The notes: a model not told the origin generated them from the sequence alone. Positions 7,699 to 17,272 are shown, counted from the stretch's first letter. The stretch is DNA of 64,000 bases from Bacillota bacterium (GCA_021799275.1 JAJZAT010000005.1:1-64000); one strand, 5' to 3'. Numbers and translations are program-made.

Positions 7699-8859
7699 GT
7701 GCGACGCATGCCGATCACAGACAAGGTCATTGGGAAGTACGCAGCAAAGACGATCTACGGGCGCAACCAGCGGATTCCTCTCGTGCGCGAAGGGACGATG
7801 ATCCGCCCCAGCATGCTGGAAACGATGCGCCGTCAGGGAATCACCTGGGTATGGGTCCTGGATTCGTTATTCCCCGACCTCTATGTACGTGAGGCCGTGA
7901 AGAACGAAACGCTCGAGGTAGCCCGCAAGTCCTTGGAGGACACCTTCCAGCTGGTGCAGATGGATCAGCGTCCCTCAGAAAAGCGGGCCGCGGACTTGGT
8001 GGCTTCGGTCCAGGCCATGGTGGAAGACATCATCTCCAATAGGGATGTCGTGGCGAATGTGAGCCACTTGCGGGTCTGGGACAACTACACCTTTGAACAC
8101 TCCGTCCATGTCGCCATCCTTACAGCGATCATAGCGAAACACTTGAAGATGACGCCGGACCAGATGACTCGCATCGGCGTGGGAGCAATCCTGCACGACA
8201 TTGGCAAGCTCATGGTGCCTCAGGAGATTCTGCAGAAACCGGCGACGCTGACTCCGGAAGAGATGGACGTGATTCGGCAGCATCCTGTGCTTGGTTGGGA
8301 CCTGGTCCACGAAGGCTTCAGCAGTATCATGCCGACCTCTTCGATCGTCGTTCGGCAGCACCATGAGCGGCTCGACGGCTCAGGCTATCCTGACGGTCGC
8401 AAAGGGGACGACATCTACCTCTTCTCCCGCATCGTGGCCGCTGCGGATGTATTCGACGCGCTCCGTGCTGAACGAGCCTACAGGCCCGTCTACACACCCA
8501 GGCGCATTCTTCAGACGATCCGCGAAGAGACGGGCCCCAAGCTGGATCCTCGCGCGGTTGAGGCCCTGCTAACGCATGTGGCAATCATCCCTGAAGGCGA
8601 GATCGTGCGGCTTACCAATGGTCTGCTCGGGATGGTGGTAACAACGAACCCGGGCTATGCCCTGCAGCCTGTGGTCCAGGTGGTAGCAGACGATCGGGAC
8701 CAGCCCGTTGAGCGCGAAATGCTGGACTTGAAGGAGACGCCGGTCGAGGTGGATTGCGTGCTCGATGATTGGCCAGAGCTCGTGGAAGAGCGGGTCGCGG
8801 CGCGCATGTCTCGCCACTCGGATGCCGGGTCGACCGAGGCCACGGCGATTGGGGACTAG
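7699..8859 (+). CDS. HD-GYP cyclic-di-GMP phosphodiesterase
   Basis: The GTG start has a GGTGAGG SD; 386 residues, no TM segment. The HD-GYP domain covers about 105-290. HD metal ligands are at 166-167 (HDIGK), a following His lies in RQHP, paired His in RQHH, and the GYP signature in LDGSGYPDG (GYP 229-231). All expected metal ligands appear present, so it should hydrolyse cyclic-di-GMP. The N-terminal 100 residues (RNQRIPLVREGTMI) resemble the DUF3391-like head common in soluble HD-GYP proteins. About 100 residues after the domain form a beta-rich tail. It is the fourth gene in a same-strand run, so regulation of surface glycan or S-layer functions by c-di-GMP is plausible. Confidence 0.92.
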   Translation: MRRMPITDKVIGKYAAKTIYGRNQRIPLVREGTMIRPSMLETMRRQGITWVWVLDSLFPDLYVREAVKNETLEVARKSLEDTFQLVQMDQRPSEKRAADLVASVQAMVEDIISNRDVVANVSHLRVWDNYTFEHSVHVAILTAIIAKHLKMTPDQMTRIGVGAILHDIGKLMVPQEILQKPATLTPEEMDVIRQHPVLGWDLVHEGFSSIMPTSSIVVRQHHERLDGSGYPDGRKGDDIYLFSRIVAAADVFDALRAERAYRPVYTPRRILQTIREETGPKLDPRAVEALLTHVAIIPEGEIVRLTNGLLGMVVTTNPGYALQPVVQVVADDRDQPVEREMLDLKETPVEVDCVLDDWPELVEERVAARMSRHSDAGSTEATAIGD

Positions 8860-8870
8860 GGGGTGCCCGT

Positions 8871-9092
8871 ATGCGGTCCATGGCTGACGAGGCTAAGGCG
8901 CTGATTGAGAACAAACTGCCCGCGCGTAGCTCTCGCGTCGTCAGGGACGTGGTGAGCCTGCTAGCAGAGCATGGGATCGATAGCTCGATTGACTGGCAGA
9001 TCCTACGGTTCCCCGACAAGTCGTCGTTGACTATCGGCTCTGACGGCGTACTGACCGCACATCCGCCAACCAAGATCCGAATCAATAGGTAG
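8871..9092 (+). CDS. small hypothetical protein
   Basis: The ATG at 8871 has AGGGGGTG about 6 nt upstream and starts 11 bp after the HD-GYP stop; 73 residues. Sequence: an acidic/basic amphipathic helix (ADEAKALIENKLPARSSRVV), then VVSLLAEHGIDSSIDWQILRF, then a beta hairpin. I recognise no family. Close spacing suggests cotranscription with the phosphodiesterase gene. Confidence 0.6.
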   Translation: MRSMADEAKALIENKLPARSSRVVRDVVSLLAEHGIDSSIDWQILRFPDKSSLTIGSDGVLTAHPPTKIRINR

Positions 9093-9098
9093 AGCCCC

Positions 9099-9248
9099 GT
9101 GGAAACGCCCACTGACACGGAAGCCAAGGTGCTCGAGTTCGTCTGCCGTATGCGCGAAGAGCCCTTCAGCCCTGCGTGGTCGGCCGCTTATCGCGCCTGC
9201 GAGAGGAAAGGGTGGGTCTGCGAAACGCAGATCGCCTGGCCGTCGTGA
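9099..9248 (+). CDS. 49-aa hypothetical protein
   Basis: GTG at 9099, 6 bp after the preceding stop, with a modest SD-like AGGTAGAG. The frame encodes a balanced sequence (TEAKVLEFVCRMREEPFSP, then AWSAAYRACERKGWVC) with two Cys and a Trp-rich end. It looks like a genuine small helical protein. Its last 61 bp overlap, tail to tail, the 3' end of the sedolisin gene on the other strand. Confidence 0.45.
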   Translation: METPTDTEAKVLEFVCRMREEPFSPAWSAAYRACERKGWVCETQIAWPS

Positions 9249-12200
9249 GCCTGTTCCTTGTACACGCCGGCTTGGGGCTCGATCTCGTGACCGCCTGCAT
9301 CCCAGACCGTGATGCCGGAACCACCCGAGACCAGGAGACCCACCTGATCATCGAAGCCGGTGGCCAGGTTCCCGTAGGTATCCAGGGCTCCCACGACGAC
9401 CACTTGCGCCGGATTCTCACCGAAGCCCCGGCTCCCCACCGACGCCGAGGAGAAGACGTTGAGGCCGAGGGTGTCGGCGGGTCCCGGCTGGATCGTCTGC
9501 GTGAGCACGGCTGGACGCAGGTAGACCGACTCGTCGACAGCCGTGAACTTCACCTGGCCCGACGTGAGGGTGCCGTAGTAGAACTCCGCCTGACCCTGTT
9601 GCAGCGTCAGGGGATAGGTGCCGTCCAGGTTCGGTACGACCGGATCCTTGTTCTGGTCGTAGATCGTGACGCCACTACCCTGCACCGCGAGGGAGATCTG
9701 ATCCGTAGCTCCGCTCACCAAGCTGCCCTGCTGGTCGTAGACCGCCACCCCGACCGCGTTGAGCGCAGCTGGTTGCGGCGCCCCTTGTGCCTTCAGGCTG
9801 AGCGTACTCTGGGGCACGACGCTCAAGGCGATCTCGGCAGGAGCCGTGGCGATCCAGGGTATCAGGTCTGCCGGGGCTGGGGCGGAGACCCACGCGTAGA
9901 ACAAGTCGCCGACGTTGGCATCCGGGATAGAGATCAGCGTCGGCCCTGGACCCGGGACGTCGTAGGTCGCGGAACCTACCGAATCGGGGGTCGCTTGGAT
10001 CCACGTCCTGCCGGAGTCCTGCGAGTAGTAGACGGCGGCGTTGACGGTGGCTACTCCGTCATTCAGGGTGACCCACCAGGACGAGGGCTGATCCCGAATG
10101 ACGTTGCTGTTCGGATCGAGGACCTGCAGCGCGATCGGCACGGCCTGGCTCGGGTCATAGGTGGCCGTTTGCACCGTGGTTCCGTCGGTCGTGTCACCGA
10201 GCGGCGTGACGCTGTAGGTGACGGGGTCTCCCGGCAGGAAGTCGATCAACGCCTGCGCGGGCGCGACCATCGCGGGGTTCGAGGCATCCTGTACGATCAC
10301 CCCGACCGGTCCGGCCGTCGGATCGATGGCGGCGAGAGGTTCGCCCGCCGGCACCACGTACTCGGGATAGCCCCACATGTCCGTGCCGTAGAGTGGCACC
10401 GGATTGACGTTGACCGGGTTCATGGTCACGTAGAGCAGTTGCGCCGAGGGAGATGTCAACGTGACGAGCACGTTGTCGCCGGTCTGCGTGAAGTCGTCGA
10501 GGGACGACGAGCCCACGATGGGCTGCTCAGGCGTCGAGAGCCCTGGAACAAAGATCGCCGCCGGCATCTCAAAGGGGATGCTGCCGCCGCTGAGGTACGT
10601 CTCGAGCGTGCGCACGATCGCACTGATCTCCCCGTTGGCGTACACGGCATTGTCGACCGAGTACTGGTCCACGGAGAGCGGTCCGTTGATCGTGGGCGAC
10701 GCGCCGAGACTGAGGTTCAGAAGCGCGATTCCGGACTCGAGGGCTACGCTGGTGACGAGCGGCCGCGCAAGCCCTGGCACCTCGACCACCAGCTTGTAGA
10801 TACCTGGGTTCGCGTTGATCGTCCCAGTGGTGTCAAGCGTGATCGCGTTCGACTTCCAGGCGACGACCGGCAGCGAGACCTGCACCGCCAAGTCATTGCT
10901 TACGAGGTAGACGGCGCCGGCCACGCTGCCAAAGCCACTGCCGGAGATCTCGGTCATGCTGCCCGCGACGATGGCGTCCGTGAGCGGTACGTTCATTCCC
11001 GGGGTATCCATCCCGATCAGCGGGTCCAAAATACCGCGCCAGGCGTTGGAACCGTCCTCGGCGCTGGGTGTCACCACGCTGATGAAGGGATCCGGGTTCG
11101 TGGCTCCACCTGCCTGCAGGTAATTGACGAGGTCCTGGGCAAGCGCTGCGACGTCCGGCGTGCCGAGACCTGTGACGGGATCCCATCCCGGTCCGGCGTT
11201 CCACTGGCCGTTGGTGCCCGACGTGATGTCATGGAACGGCGAACTCGCCTGACCCGCCACGCTATAGAGGGCTGGAGCGACAAAGCCGAGCCCCGCTCCA
11301 CCGGTCTGCGCTTTCGCCATCTGGTCCATGTCGGCATAGATGCCCGCCCAGCTCGGTGCTCCGAGGCTGGTGCCGAGGAAGCCGTACCACGCGCCCTGGT
11401 AGGCTCCCAGGTAGCCGAAGGCGTTCAGGGAGACGTCAGGCACGCCGCGCATGCCAGGCAGGTAGGGCGCGCTCGGCGTGATCAGGGAGGAGGGGCTGTA
11501 GCTCTCCTGTGCCGAGAGAGCCCAAGGCGGCGCGGAGAACTGGGTCGAGTAACCGCCCGTACTTGCGGTGTAGAACTGGTTGAAGGGGGCCTGGCCCCAC
11601 GCCTTCTCGGCGGCGATCGTACCATCCTGGTTCAAGGCCACCTGCGTGCCGCCGACGCCTAGCATGTAGGGGTCGGACGCAGGGAAGATGACGTTCATGT
11701 CCTGCACGTCACCGTCTCCCGCCGCGGCGAACATCGTGATGCCTTGCGCGGCGATCGAGGCGAAGAGCTCGTCGAGCACCTGGTTCGTCTCCGGCGGGGC
11801 CTCCCACTCTGGGTAACCCCAGCTGGTCGTGATCACGTTCGGTGTGACGAGCCCGGTGCTCGGATCGGACGTTCCCGCCGCGAGCGCCGAGTACACGTCG
11901 TACAACGAAAGCTCGAAGTCCTGAGCTTTCGGGGGCCCGAGGTCGCCGACCGCCACTTCCTGCTGCGCGCCGGGAGCGAAGGCGTGTGACCATTCGACGT
12001 CCACAGAGGTCTCGTCCTGGCCGGTCTGCTGGTCGGCGTAGCCCTGCGGGTCAATAACCTGGAAAGGCGCCTTGTTCACAAACTGGTTTTGGGGAAGTCC
12101 CATTTGCCCGTCGAAGGCAAGTACATCGTTGGGGTCGTACTCGGCCCAGGTTGCCACGGCGATCGTCTCGCCCTGGCCGTCGTAGCCGTTCTGGTAGAGC

Positions 12201-12868
12201 GGAGTGACGTGATACGCCGTCTGCATCTCGAGCGCCGTGTGGTTGAGCGCGTCAAACGACGATCCTTTCACCGCGCCCTCGAGCTTCAGCATGCTGACCG
12301 GCTGCAGCAGGCTGTCGAGGCCTAGGATACCGGTGACCATGCCTTGTAGTGCCGCCGGCACTGAGAGTCCGGCGGACGGCAGGTAACCCTTCTGGCCTTC
12401 GTACGTGTAGTTCTCGAGCTGTGTGCGGAAGGCCGAATCCACCTGCGCCGCGGTGCCTTCGAAGCTCAAGGCCAGGCCGTCCGGCTCTTCACCGATGTAC
12501 ACGAAACCCTGACCCTGCAGGTATTGCTCGACGGCCGCGGCATTGACCTGGCTCGCGCCGTACTGCTCGGCCACCTGCTGGCTTGTCAACTGCAGATGGT
12601 GCTGGGTGTCGGTCTTGGCGGCGCTCATGAGTCCACCAGGGTCCTGGGATGCCAGGCCGACCAGGAAGCGAACCTGCTGATTCCCAGGAACAGCCCCCAC
12701 CGCTGAGGCGAGATGTTTCTGGATCAACGGGCTGAGACTGCCTGGCAGACTGGCGTAGCCGACAGCCGGTGCCGCTGCCGCCACCTGCATTCCCGCCGCG
12801 AGCACGAGAAGTCCACTCGCCACGCCCAGGAGTTTACGAATGACACGCAGAGCCGCTCCCTCCCTCAC
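9188..12868 (-). CDS. secreted sedolisin (S53, kumamolisin-like) protease with Ig-like tail
   Basis: Start chosen at GTG 12868 (AGGA upstream), giving a basic N-terminus and a signal segment (LLGVASGLLVLAAGMQVAAAA); 1226 residues. A pro-kumamolisin activation domain spans about 45-195. The S53 catalytic domain spans about 205-610: Glu286 and Asp290 in DETSVDVE, Asp385 in AAAGDGD, and the nucleophile Ser501 in LGTSLGAPSWAG. A C-terminal calcium-site region contains FHDITSGTNG and GPGWDPVTGLGTPD. Roughly 600 further residues form IPT/Big-like beta domains. Family members are acid-active endopeptidases. The last Ig-like repeat looks cut short (see findings). It lies just downstream of the SLH array, in the same direction. 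Confidence 0.93.
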   Translation of the reverse strand: MREGAALRVIRKLLGVASGLLVLAAGMQVAAAAPAVGYASLPGSLSPLIQKHLASAVGAVPGNQQVRFLVGLASQDPGGLMSAAKTDTQHHLQLTSQQVAEQYGASQVNAAAVEQYLQGQGFVYIGEEPDGLALSFEGTAAQVDSAFRTQLENYTYEGQKGYLPSAGLSVPAALQGMVTGILGLDSLLQPVSMLKLEGAVKGSSFDALNHTALEMQTAYHVTPLYQNGYDGQGETIAVATWAEYDPNDVLAFDGQMGLPQNQFVNKAPFQVIDPQGYADQQTGQDETSVDVEWSHAFAPGAQQEVAVGDLGPPKAQDFELSLYDVYSALAAGTSDPSTGLVTPNVITTSWGYPEWEAPPETNQVLDELFASIAAQGITMFAAAGDGDVQDMNVIFPASDPYMLGVGGTQVALNQDGTIAAEKAWGQAPFNQFYTASTGGYSTQFSAPPWALSAQESYSPSSLITPSAPYLPGMRGVPDVSLNAFGYLGAYQGAWYGFLGTSLGAPSWAGIYADMDQMAKAQTGGAGLGFVAPALYSVAGQASSPFHDITSGTNGQWNAGPGWDPVTGLGTPDVAALAQDLVNYLQAGGATNPDPFISVVTPSAEDGSNAWRGILDPLIGMDTPGMNVPLTDAIVAGSMTEISGSGFGSVAGAVYLVSNDLAVQVSLPVVAWKSNAITLDTTGTINANPGIYKLVVEVPGLARPLVTSVALESGIALLNLSLGASPTINGPLSVDQYSVDNAVYANGEISAIVRTLETYLSGGSIPFEMPAAIFVPGLSTPEQPIVGSSSLDDFTQTGDNVLVTLTSPSAQLLYVTMNPVNVNPVPLYGTDMWGYPEYVVPAGEPLAAIDPTAGPVGVIVQDASNPAMVAPAQALIDFLPGDPVTYSVTPLGDTTDGTTVQTATYDPSQAVPIALQVLDPNSNVIRDQPSSWWVTLNDGVATVNAAVYYSQDSGRTWIQATPDSVGSATYDVPGPGPTLISIPDANVGDLFYAWVSAPAPADLIPWIATAPAEIALSVVPQSTLSLKAQGAPQPAALNAVGVAVYDQQGSLVSGATDQISLAVQGSGVTIYDQNKDPVVPNLDGTYPLTLQQGQAEFYYGTLTSGQVKFTAVDESVYLRPAVLTQTIQPGPADTLGLNVFSSASVGSRGFGENPAQVVVVGALDTYGNLATGFDDQVGLLVSGGSGITVWDAGGHEIEPQAGVYKEQAHDGQAICVSQTHPFLSQAR

Positions 12869-13093
12869 AGAGTCCTGCAACCTGACTCTGTCACGGAAGG
12901 CTATGACGGCTGTGTCACTCGTAGCCGCCGAACGGTGGGACAGCGGCCCGGTCGCCGTCGCAAGAGGGCCGATGTGCTCCGGGTCGTGGGCCATGAAGGG
13001 GAAACAGGGCTATCGACTGTTGTTCGCTACGGGTGTAACCGGTACGGTAGCGGGCGCCCACACACGTACCCAAGCGACAGGTCGCCTACCCGG

Positions 13094-13128
13094 AAAATAC
13101 GGGGCACGCACCTCGCGGTGCGCGCCCC
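13094..13128 (-). terminator. Rho-independent terminator of the first SLH gene
   Basis: A 12-bp stem with one A.C mismatch (13101-13112 / 13117-13128, loop TCGC). On the minus strand it is followed by GTATTTTCC. It lies 22 bp after the stop of the SLH gene ending at 13151. Confidence 0.75.
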
Positions 13129-13150
13129 GATCCGCTCTCGTGCCGGCAGG

Positions 13151-16100
13151 TCAGTTCTGGTAGGTGAGCTGCAGGACCAGCTTGCCGGTGCCGTTGGTTG
13201 GCTTTGGAATCGTCAGTGTGTCGGTGTACGACGTGCTGCCGGTGCCTGCGGTCGTGTAGGTGAACGCGACGGCGCCGTTGGCCAGCGTCAGGTCGAGTGT
13301 GAGTGTCCCGCTGGTGCTACCTAGATATGATGTCGAGCTGGTCGCGGTGTCATCGGTGAGAGTCAAGGTGAATTGCTGCGATGCACCGCTGCCCGAGGTG
13401 ATGGCGTTACCGTAGGTGTCCACCAACTGGATCACACCCTGGTACGTTGTGTTGTTGCTAAGGCCCGAGATGCCTGCGCCGTATGTGGAGCCTTCCACGG
13501 TGGCGAGCGTCCAGGGCCCACCCTGGTACGCCGGAGCCGGGAATGCCACCTCGGGACTCTTCGGCGCTCCACTCGGGGCCTCTAGCGCCAGGTAGGCGGC
13601 GTCGCTCGGCGCCGGTGTTTGCGATGCGCTTGCGGTCACCGCGCTGGAGGCCGTGCTCAATTCGAAGGTGAGGGTCTGCTTCGCGGTGGAGGTCAAGACC
13701 ACCGGCAACGTTGCGGCCCCGTTCGTGAAGTTGAGAGAACCAAGCTGACCTGAGGAGGTCCCTCCAGGTATCACGACGGTCGTGGTCGGGTTCGAACCGG
13801 TGGACGTGGTCGCCGCGATGCCCAAGGCCGTCGGCTCAGAGCCGTTCGGCGACACCGCGAGGCCGCCAACCGTCAGGCTCACGCTCGACGCAAACGATCC
13901 ATTGCCGAGGTTGCCAAAGGCGTCTACGGCATGGATCTGATAGTCGTAAGCGCTGCCCACCACCGTGTTGCCAGACGGCGCAGTCACGCTGGTGATGACC
14001 GCAGGTGCCGCGCTCACGACGTTCGCACTAAGCGTCTGCACGCTCGACGTACCGTTCACCTGGACGCTGAAGCTGGTGTTCGGTTGGGCGTTCACTGGTT
14101 GGATGTAGAGATCCGCGACACCGTTCTGGAACGTCAGGTCGATCGTTCCCGTTCCGGCCGCGTTGAGGTACTCACCACCCGTGATACTCCCGCTGTTGTC
14201 CACGGCGGCGCCCACGGTGGCGTCGTCACCGTTTGGCGACTGTGCCAGCAGGTCGGGACCGCTCGCGGGAGCGGATATCTCGACGGGGAATGTGCCGTTG
14301 AGGTTCTTGCCGTACTGGTCCTGGGATGTCAGCTGGATTTCCTGGACTGAGCCCGCCAGGACATTCGTCTGCAGGCTGGAGGGCGTGAGGGCAGTTGGGG
14401 TCTGCTGGTAGGTGGCGGTAAGGTAGTACGTGTTGGCCGTGGTGTTGACGTACCAGAACGGCTGGGACAACGCGCCCGCCGGGACCGTGTACGTGGTCAC
14501 GTTGGCGTTGTAGGGATTGTCCGGCCGGAAGCTGCCGCCTTGGTTGCCGTCCGACAGCACTGCCGTCGACGCGAGCGATGCGATGGTCGGGTTGCCCTGG
14601 GCGTCCACTGGCTCTAGGTAGACCTCCACCGGGGTGTCGGCCTGGACGCTGATTCCTGAACCACCGCTGCCAACCGGCGTGGATACGTTCGCACCGGATG
14701 TCGAGAAGAAGTCGAACCCGGTGAGATTCCCGGCCATGATCACCATCGGCACGGTCGTGCTTGGCCCGGACCCTATGGAGGCGTCCTGGGCCGTAATCGA
14801 CAGTTGACCCGCCGCCCAGGCCTCCGCGTCGATCGTCGCCTGTCCGCCCGAGAGCTGCACCGTCCACTGGTTTGTGCCGGTCTCAGGGACCGATCCACCT
14901 CTGGCGTAGGTGAGGGCTGTCAGCGACCCTGAGCCTGAGAACGTGAGGGTCACCTTGTCGTTCGTGCCGACGGGATTCTGGTACTGGTCGAGAGCCTTGA
15001 TCGTCAGGCTCACCATATCGCTCGAGGTCGCGACATAGTTGCTGTTCACGTCGTGCCCGGCGGAGTCCGAACCTTGCGCGTAGTCGAGGGGCGTGACCGT
15101 GAGCTGCGTCGCCACGGTGTTCTGCACGGAGATCGTCGGCTCCGGCGAAGGGGACATCGCGGTGCCGTTAACCGTCGCGCTGACATCGATCGTGTAGCTT
15201 TGGCCCACGTAGGGCAGGACGCTGACGGTAGCCACGAACTGACCGTTCGCGTTCGTATAGCCGGATGTCTGGCTGATGGTCACCGGATAGGCATTCGACG
15301 CCGGGCTGGAAAGCGTGACGGGGATGCCGCCCTGATCCACGGGATTGCCGTAGGCGTCGATGACCTGCACCGTCACGGTGGTGCTGGGGTTCTGAGCCCC
15401 CACGAACGCGCTGCCGACGCTGGCCGTAACGCCCGTGACACTGCCTGCCGTCACCTGGAACGAATCGGTTCCGGACGCGGAAAGCAGGTTCGTCGGGCTT
15501 AAGGCCTGCACCGTGTACGAGCCCACGCTGCCGCTGCTGCCGACAACCGTAAGACGGAACGAACCCGTGGACATCGCGGTCGAGTCCAGGTAACCGCCGG
15601 CGGTCGAGCTCTGCTGGTGACCGTCGACGTAGATGTTGGTCGCAAGTCCACCCGAACTGTTCTTGATGCTGATCAGCACCGGAATCGCGTCGGAGACGGG
15701 GTAGCCGTGGGCGTCGATCGCGCCGATGCCGTAGACGATGCCGGATGCTCCTGTGGCCTGGGTGACGCTGGTGGTCGCGGGCGGGTAGAGCGCGATGCCC
15801 GACGGCACCCCGGCGATTACCGCTGTCACCGTGGCGGTGGTGCTGGCGAGGCCCGCGCCGCTCGCCGTCAATGCGATGGCTCCCGTCTCGCCCTGGATGT
15901 CCTGGATCGTCACCGTAGCATACGGAGCGGCGGTGCCGGACTGCCCGTTACCGGAATAGACGAAGCTCTGCGCGGCCGTGCTGCCGCCTGCGAACGTGCC
16001 TGGTCCGGTGATGGTCACGGTGAAGGGATAGACGCCGTACAGCATCGGCTGGCCGCTCTGATCGAGAACCTGGACCTTGACGACAGCCGTTGTGCCGGAG

Positions 16101-17272
16101 ATGTTCGCCGAGATGTACTGCGGGGCCGAGATGGACAGGGTCGCTGCGGCCTGCATGGCGCTTGTCAGCGTCGCGGTGGCCTGGCGGCCCGTGCCTGTGA
16201 TGTTCGCATCGGTGGCGGTTAGCGTCGTTGTCGCCCCCGGCACCGATCCAGCGGTGATCGTGAAGCTGGCCACGCCGTTGACCGCTGTAGCCGTGCCGGG
16301 ATTGATGCCGGACACCGCTCCCCCGCCACTTGCAGCGAGGATGATCTGGTCCGTGTTGTCATTCGCGACGATGTTGCCGTTCTGGTCCAGGATGTCGACG
16401 GTCACCGTGTACTGCGAGTACCCGTTGGCTGCGATCTGCGCCGGCGTGACGATCTTGAGCGACGCTGGCGTTCCGTAGACGGCGATCTGGGCGGTTCCCG
16501 TGACCGCCGCGCCGCTTGCCTGGTAGGTGGCCGTCACCGTGTACGTGCCAGGGCTGCTCGCGACAAACGTACCGCCAGAGATCAGGGCCTGCGACGAGTT
16601 GACCGCGTAGGTCACGGTTGCGCCACTCACGACGGCCCCCTGCGGATTCTTGACGGCGGACGAAAGCTGGACCTGCTGGCCGACGCCGACGTCTGTCGCC
16701 GAGGGCGTAAGGCTCACGCTCCAGGTGCCCTGGGACACCTGGGACGCGGCAAACTTCTGCAGGAAGTGGGGCGTGTCCGCGACCGTGATCGCTTGGCCGG
16801 GTCGGAAGTAGCCGTCGGGATACCCCGAGACGAGCCCCAGCCTGACCGCCTCGTTGATGTAGCCTCTCGCCCAGGATGGAATGCCACCGTTGTCCCTGAA
16901 CGTCGTAGCCTGCGTGGCCAGCGCCTGGGCCGCCGACCCGTCATTCAGGGCAAGCACCTCGATCTTGGCGATCTCCTCCCGGGTCAGAGAGGCGTTCGGC
17001 TCGAATTTGCCCTGGGTTACCCCTGAAATGATGCCGTTCTTGTATGCCGCTTCAATGTAGCCGTAGTACGGGCTGGTGGACGGAACGTCGGCGAAGTCGG
17101 GAACCTGGGGGTAGACAGGCTGGATGCCGGCCGTACGATCGAATTCGTAGATGAATTCCGCCCGGCTCACGGGTTGCGGTGGCCGCGCCGCCGCCCCTGC
17201 GATCGCAGGCGTGGTGGCGAGCATCAGGATCGCGGTCGTCAGGGTCGCGACAACGGCGCGCTTTGTTCGCAT
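13151..17272 (-). CDS. SLH-domain surface protein with Ig/Big-like repeats (paralog 1)
   Basis: The ATG at 17272 has GAGGAGG 11 nt upstream; 1373 residues, the longest of four paralogs. It has a signal peptide (AILMLATTPAIAGAAA). SLH motifs cover about 35-180: FADVPSTSPYYGYIEAAYKN with LTREE, and TFRDNGGIPSWARGYINEAV. These are expected to bind secondary cell-wall polymer. The rest is a chain of Ig-like/Big_1-type domains recognisable by repeated 'V.VLDQSGQPMLYG', 'AIDAHGYPVSDAIPV' and 'VQVIDAYGNPVDQGG' elements. It is an S-layer or S-layer-associated protein, exported and wall-bound. Compared with paralogs 2-4 it carries extra C-terminal beta domains. Confidence 0.9.
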   Translation of the reverse strand: MRTKRAVVATLTTAILMLATTPAIAGAAARPPQPVSRAEFIYEFDRTAGIQPVYPQVPDFADVPSTSPYYGYIEAAYKNGIISGVTQGKFEPNASLTREEIAKIEVLALNDGSAAQALATQATTFRDNGGIPSWARGYINEAVRLGLVSGYPDGYFRPGQAITVADTPHFLQKFAASQVSQGTWSVSLTPSATDVGVGQQVQLSSAVKNPQGAVVSGATVTYAVNSSQALISGGTFVASSPGTYTVTATYQASGAAVTGTAQIAVYGTPASLKIVTPAQIAANGYSQYTVTVDILDQNGNIVANDNTDQIILAASGGGAVSGINPGTATAVNGVASFTITAGSVPGATTTLTATDANITGTGRQATATLTSAMQAAATLSISAPQYISANISGTTAVVKVQVLDQSGQPMLYGVYPFTVTITGPGTFAGGSTAAQSFVYSGNGQSGTAAPYATVTIQDIQGETGAIALTASGAGLASTTATVTAVIAGVPSGIALYPPATTSVTQATGASGIVYGIGAIDAHGYPVSDAIPVLISIKNSSGGLATNIYVDGHQQSSTAGGYLDSTAMSTGSFRLTVVGSSGSVGSYTVQALSPTNLLSASGTDSFQVTAGSVTGVTASVGSAFVGAQNPSTTVTVQVIDAYGNPVDQGGIPVTLSSPASNAYPVTISQTSGYTNANGQFVATVSVLPYVGQSYTIDVSATVNGTAMSPSPEPTISVQNTVATQLTVTPLDYAQGSDSAGHDVNSNYVATSSDMVSLTIKALDQYQNPVGTNDKVTLTFSGSGSLTALTYARGGSVPETGTNQWTVQLSGGQATIDAEAWAAGQLSITAQDASIGSGPSTTVPMVIMAGNLTGFDFFSTSGANVSTPVGSGGSGISVQADTPVEVYLEPVDAQGNPTIASLASTAVLSDGNQGGSFRPDNPYNANVTTYTVPAGALSQPFWYVNTTANTYYLTATYQQTPTALTPSSLQTNVLAGSVQEIQLTSQDQYGKNLNGTFPVEISAPASGPDLLAQSPNGDDATVGAAVDNSGSITGGEYLNAAGTGTIDLTFQNGVADLYIQPVNAQPNTSFSVQVNGTSSVQTLSANVVSAAPAVITSVTAPSGNTVVGSAYDYQIHAVDAFGNLGNGSFASSVSLTVGGLAVSPNGSEPTALGIAATTSTGSNPTTTVVIPGGTSSGQLGSLNFTNGAATLPVVLTSTAKQTLTFELSTASSAVTASASQTPAPSDAAYLALEAPSGAPKSPEVAFPAPAYQGGPWTLATVEGSTYGAGISGLSNNTTYQGVIQLVDTYGNAITSGSGASQQFTLTLTDDTATSSTSYLGSTSGTLTLDLTLANGAVAFTYTTAGTGSTSYTDTLTIPKPTNGTGKLVLQLTYQN

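Noticed and set aside
9176-11662. 828-codon plus-strand open frame opposite the sedolisin gene
   Set aside because: Arg/Asp/Val-rich shadow composition, no SD, and the opposite strand encodes a complete protease with all catalytic residues.
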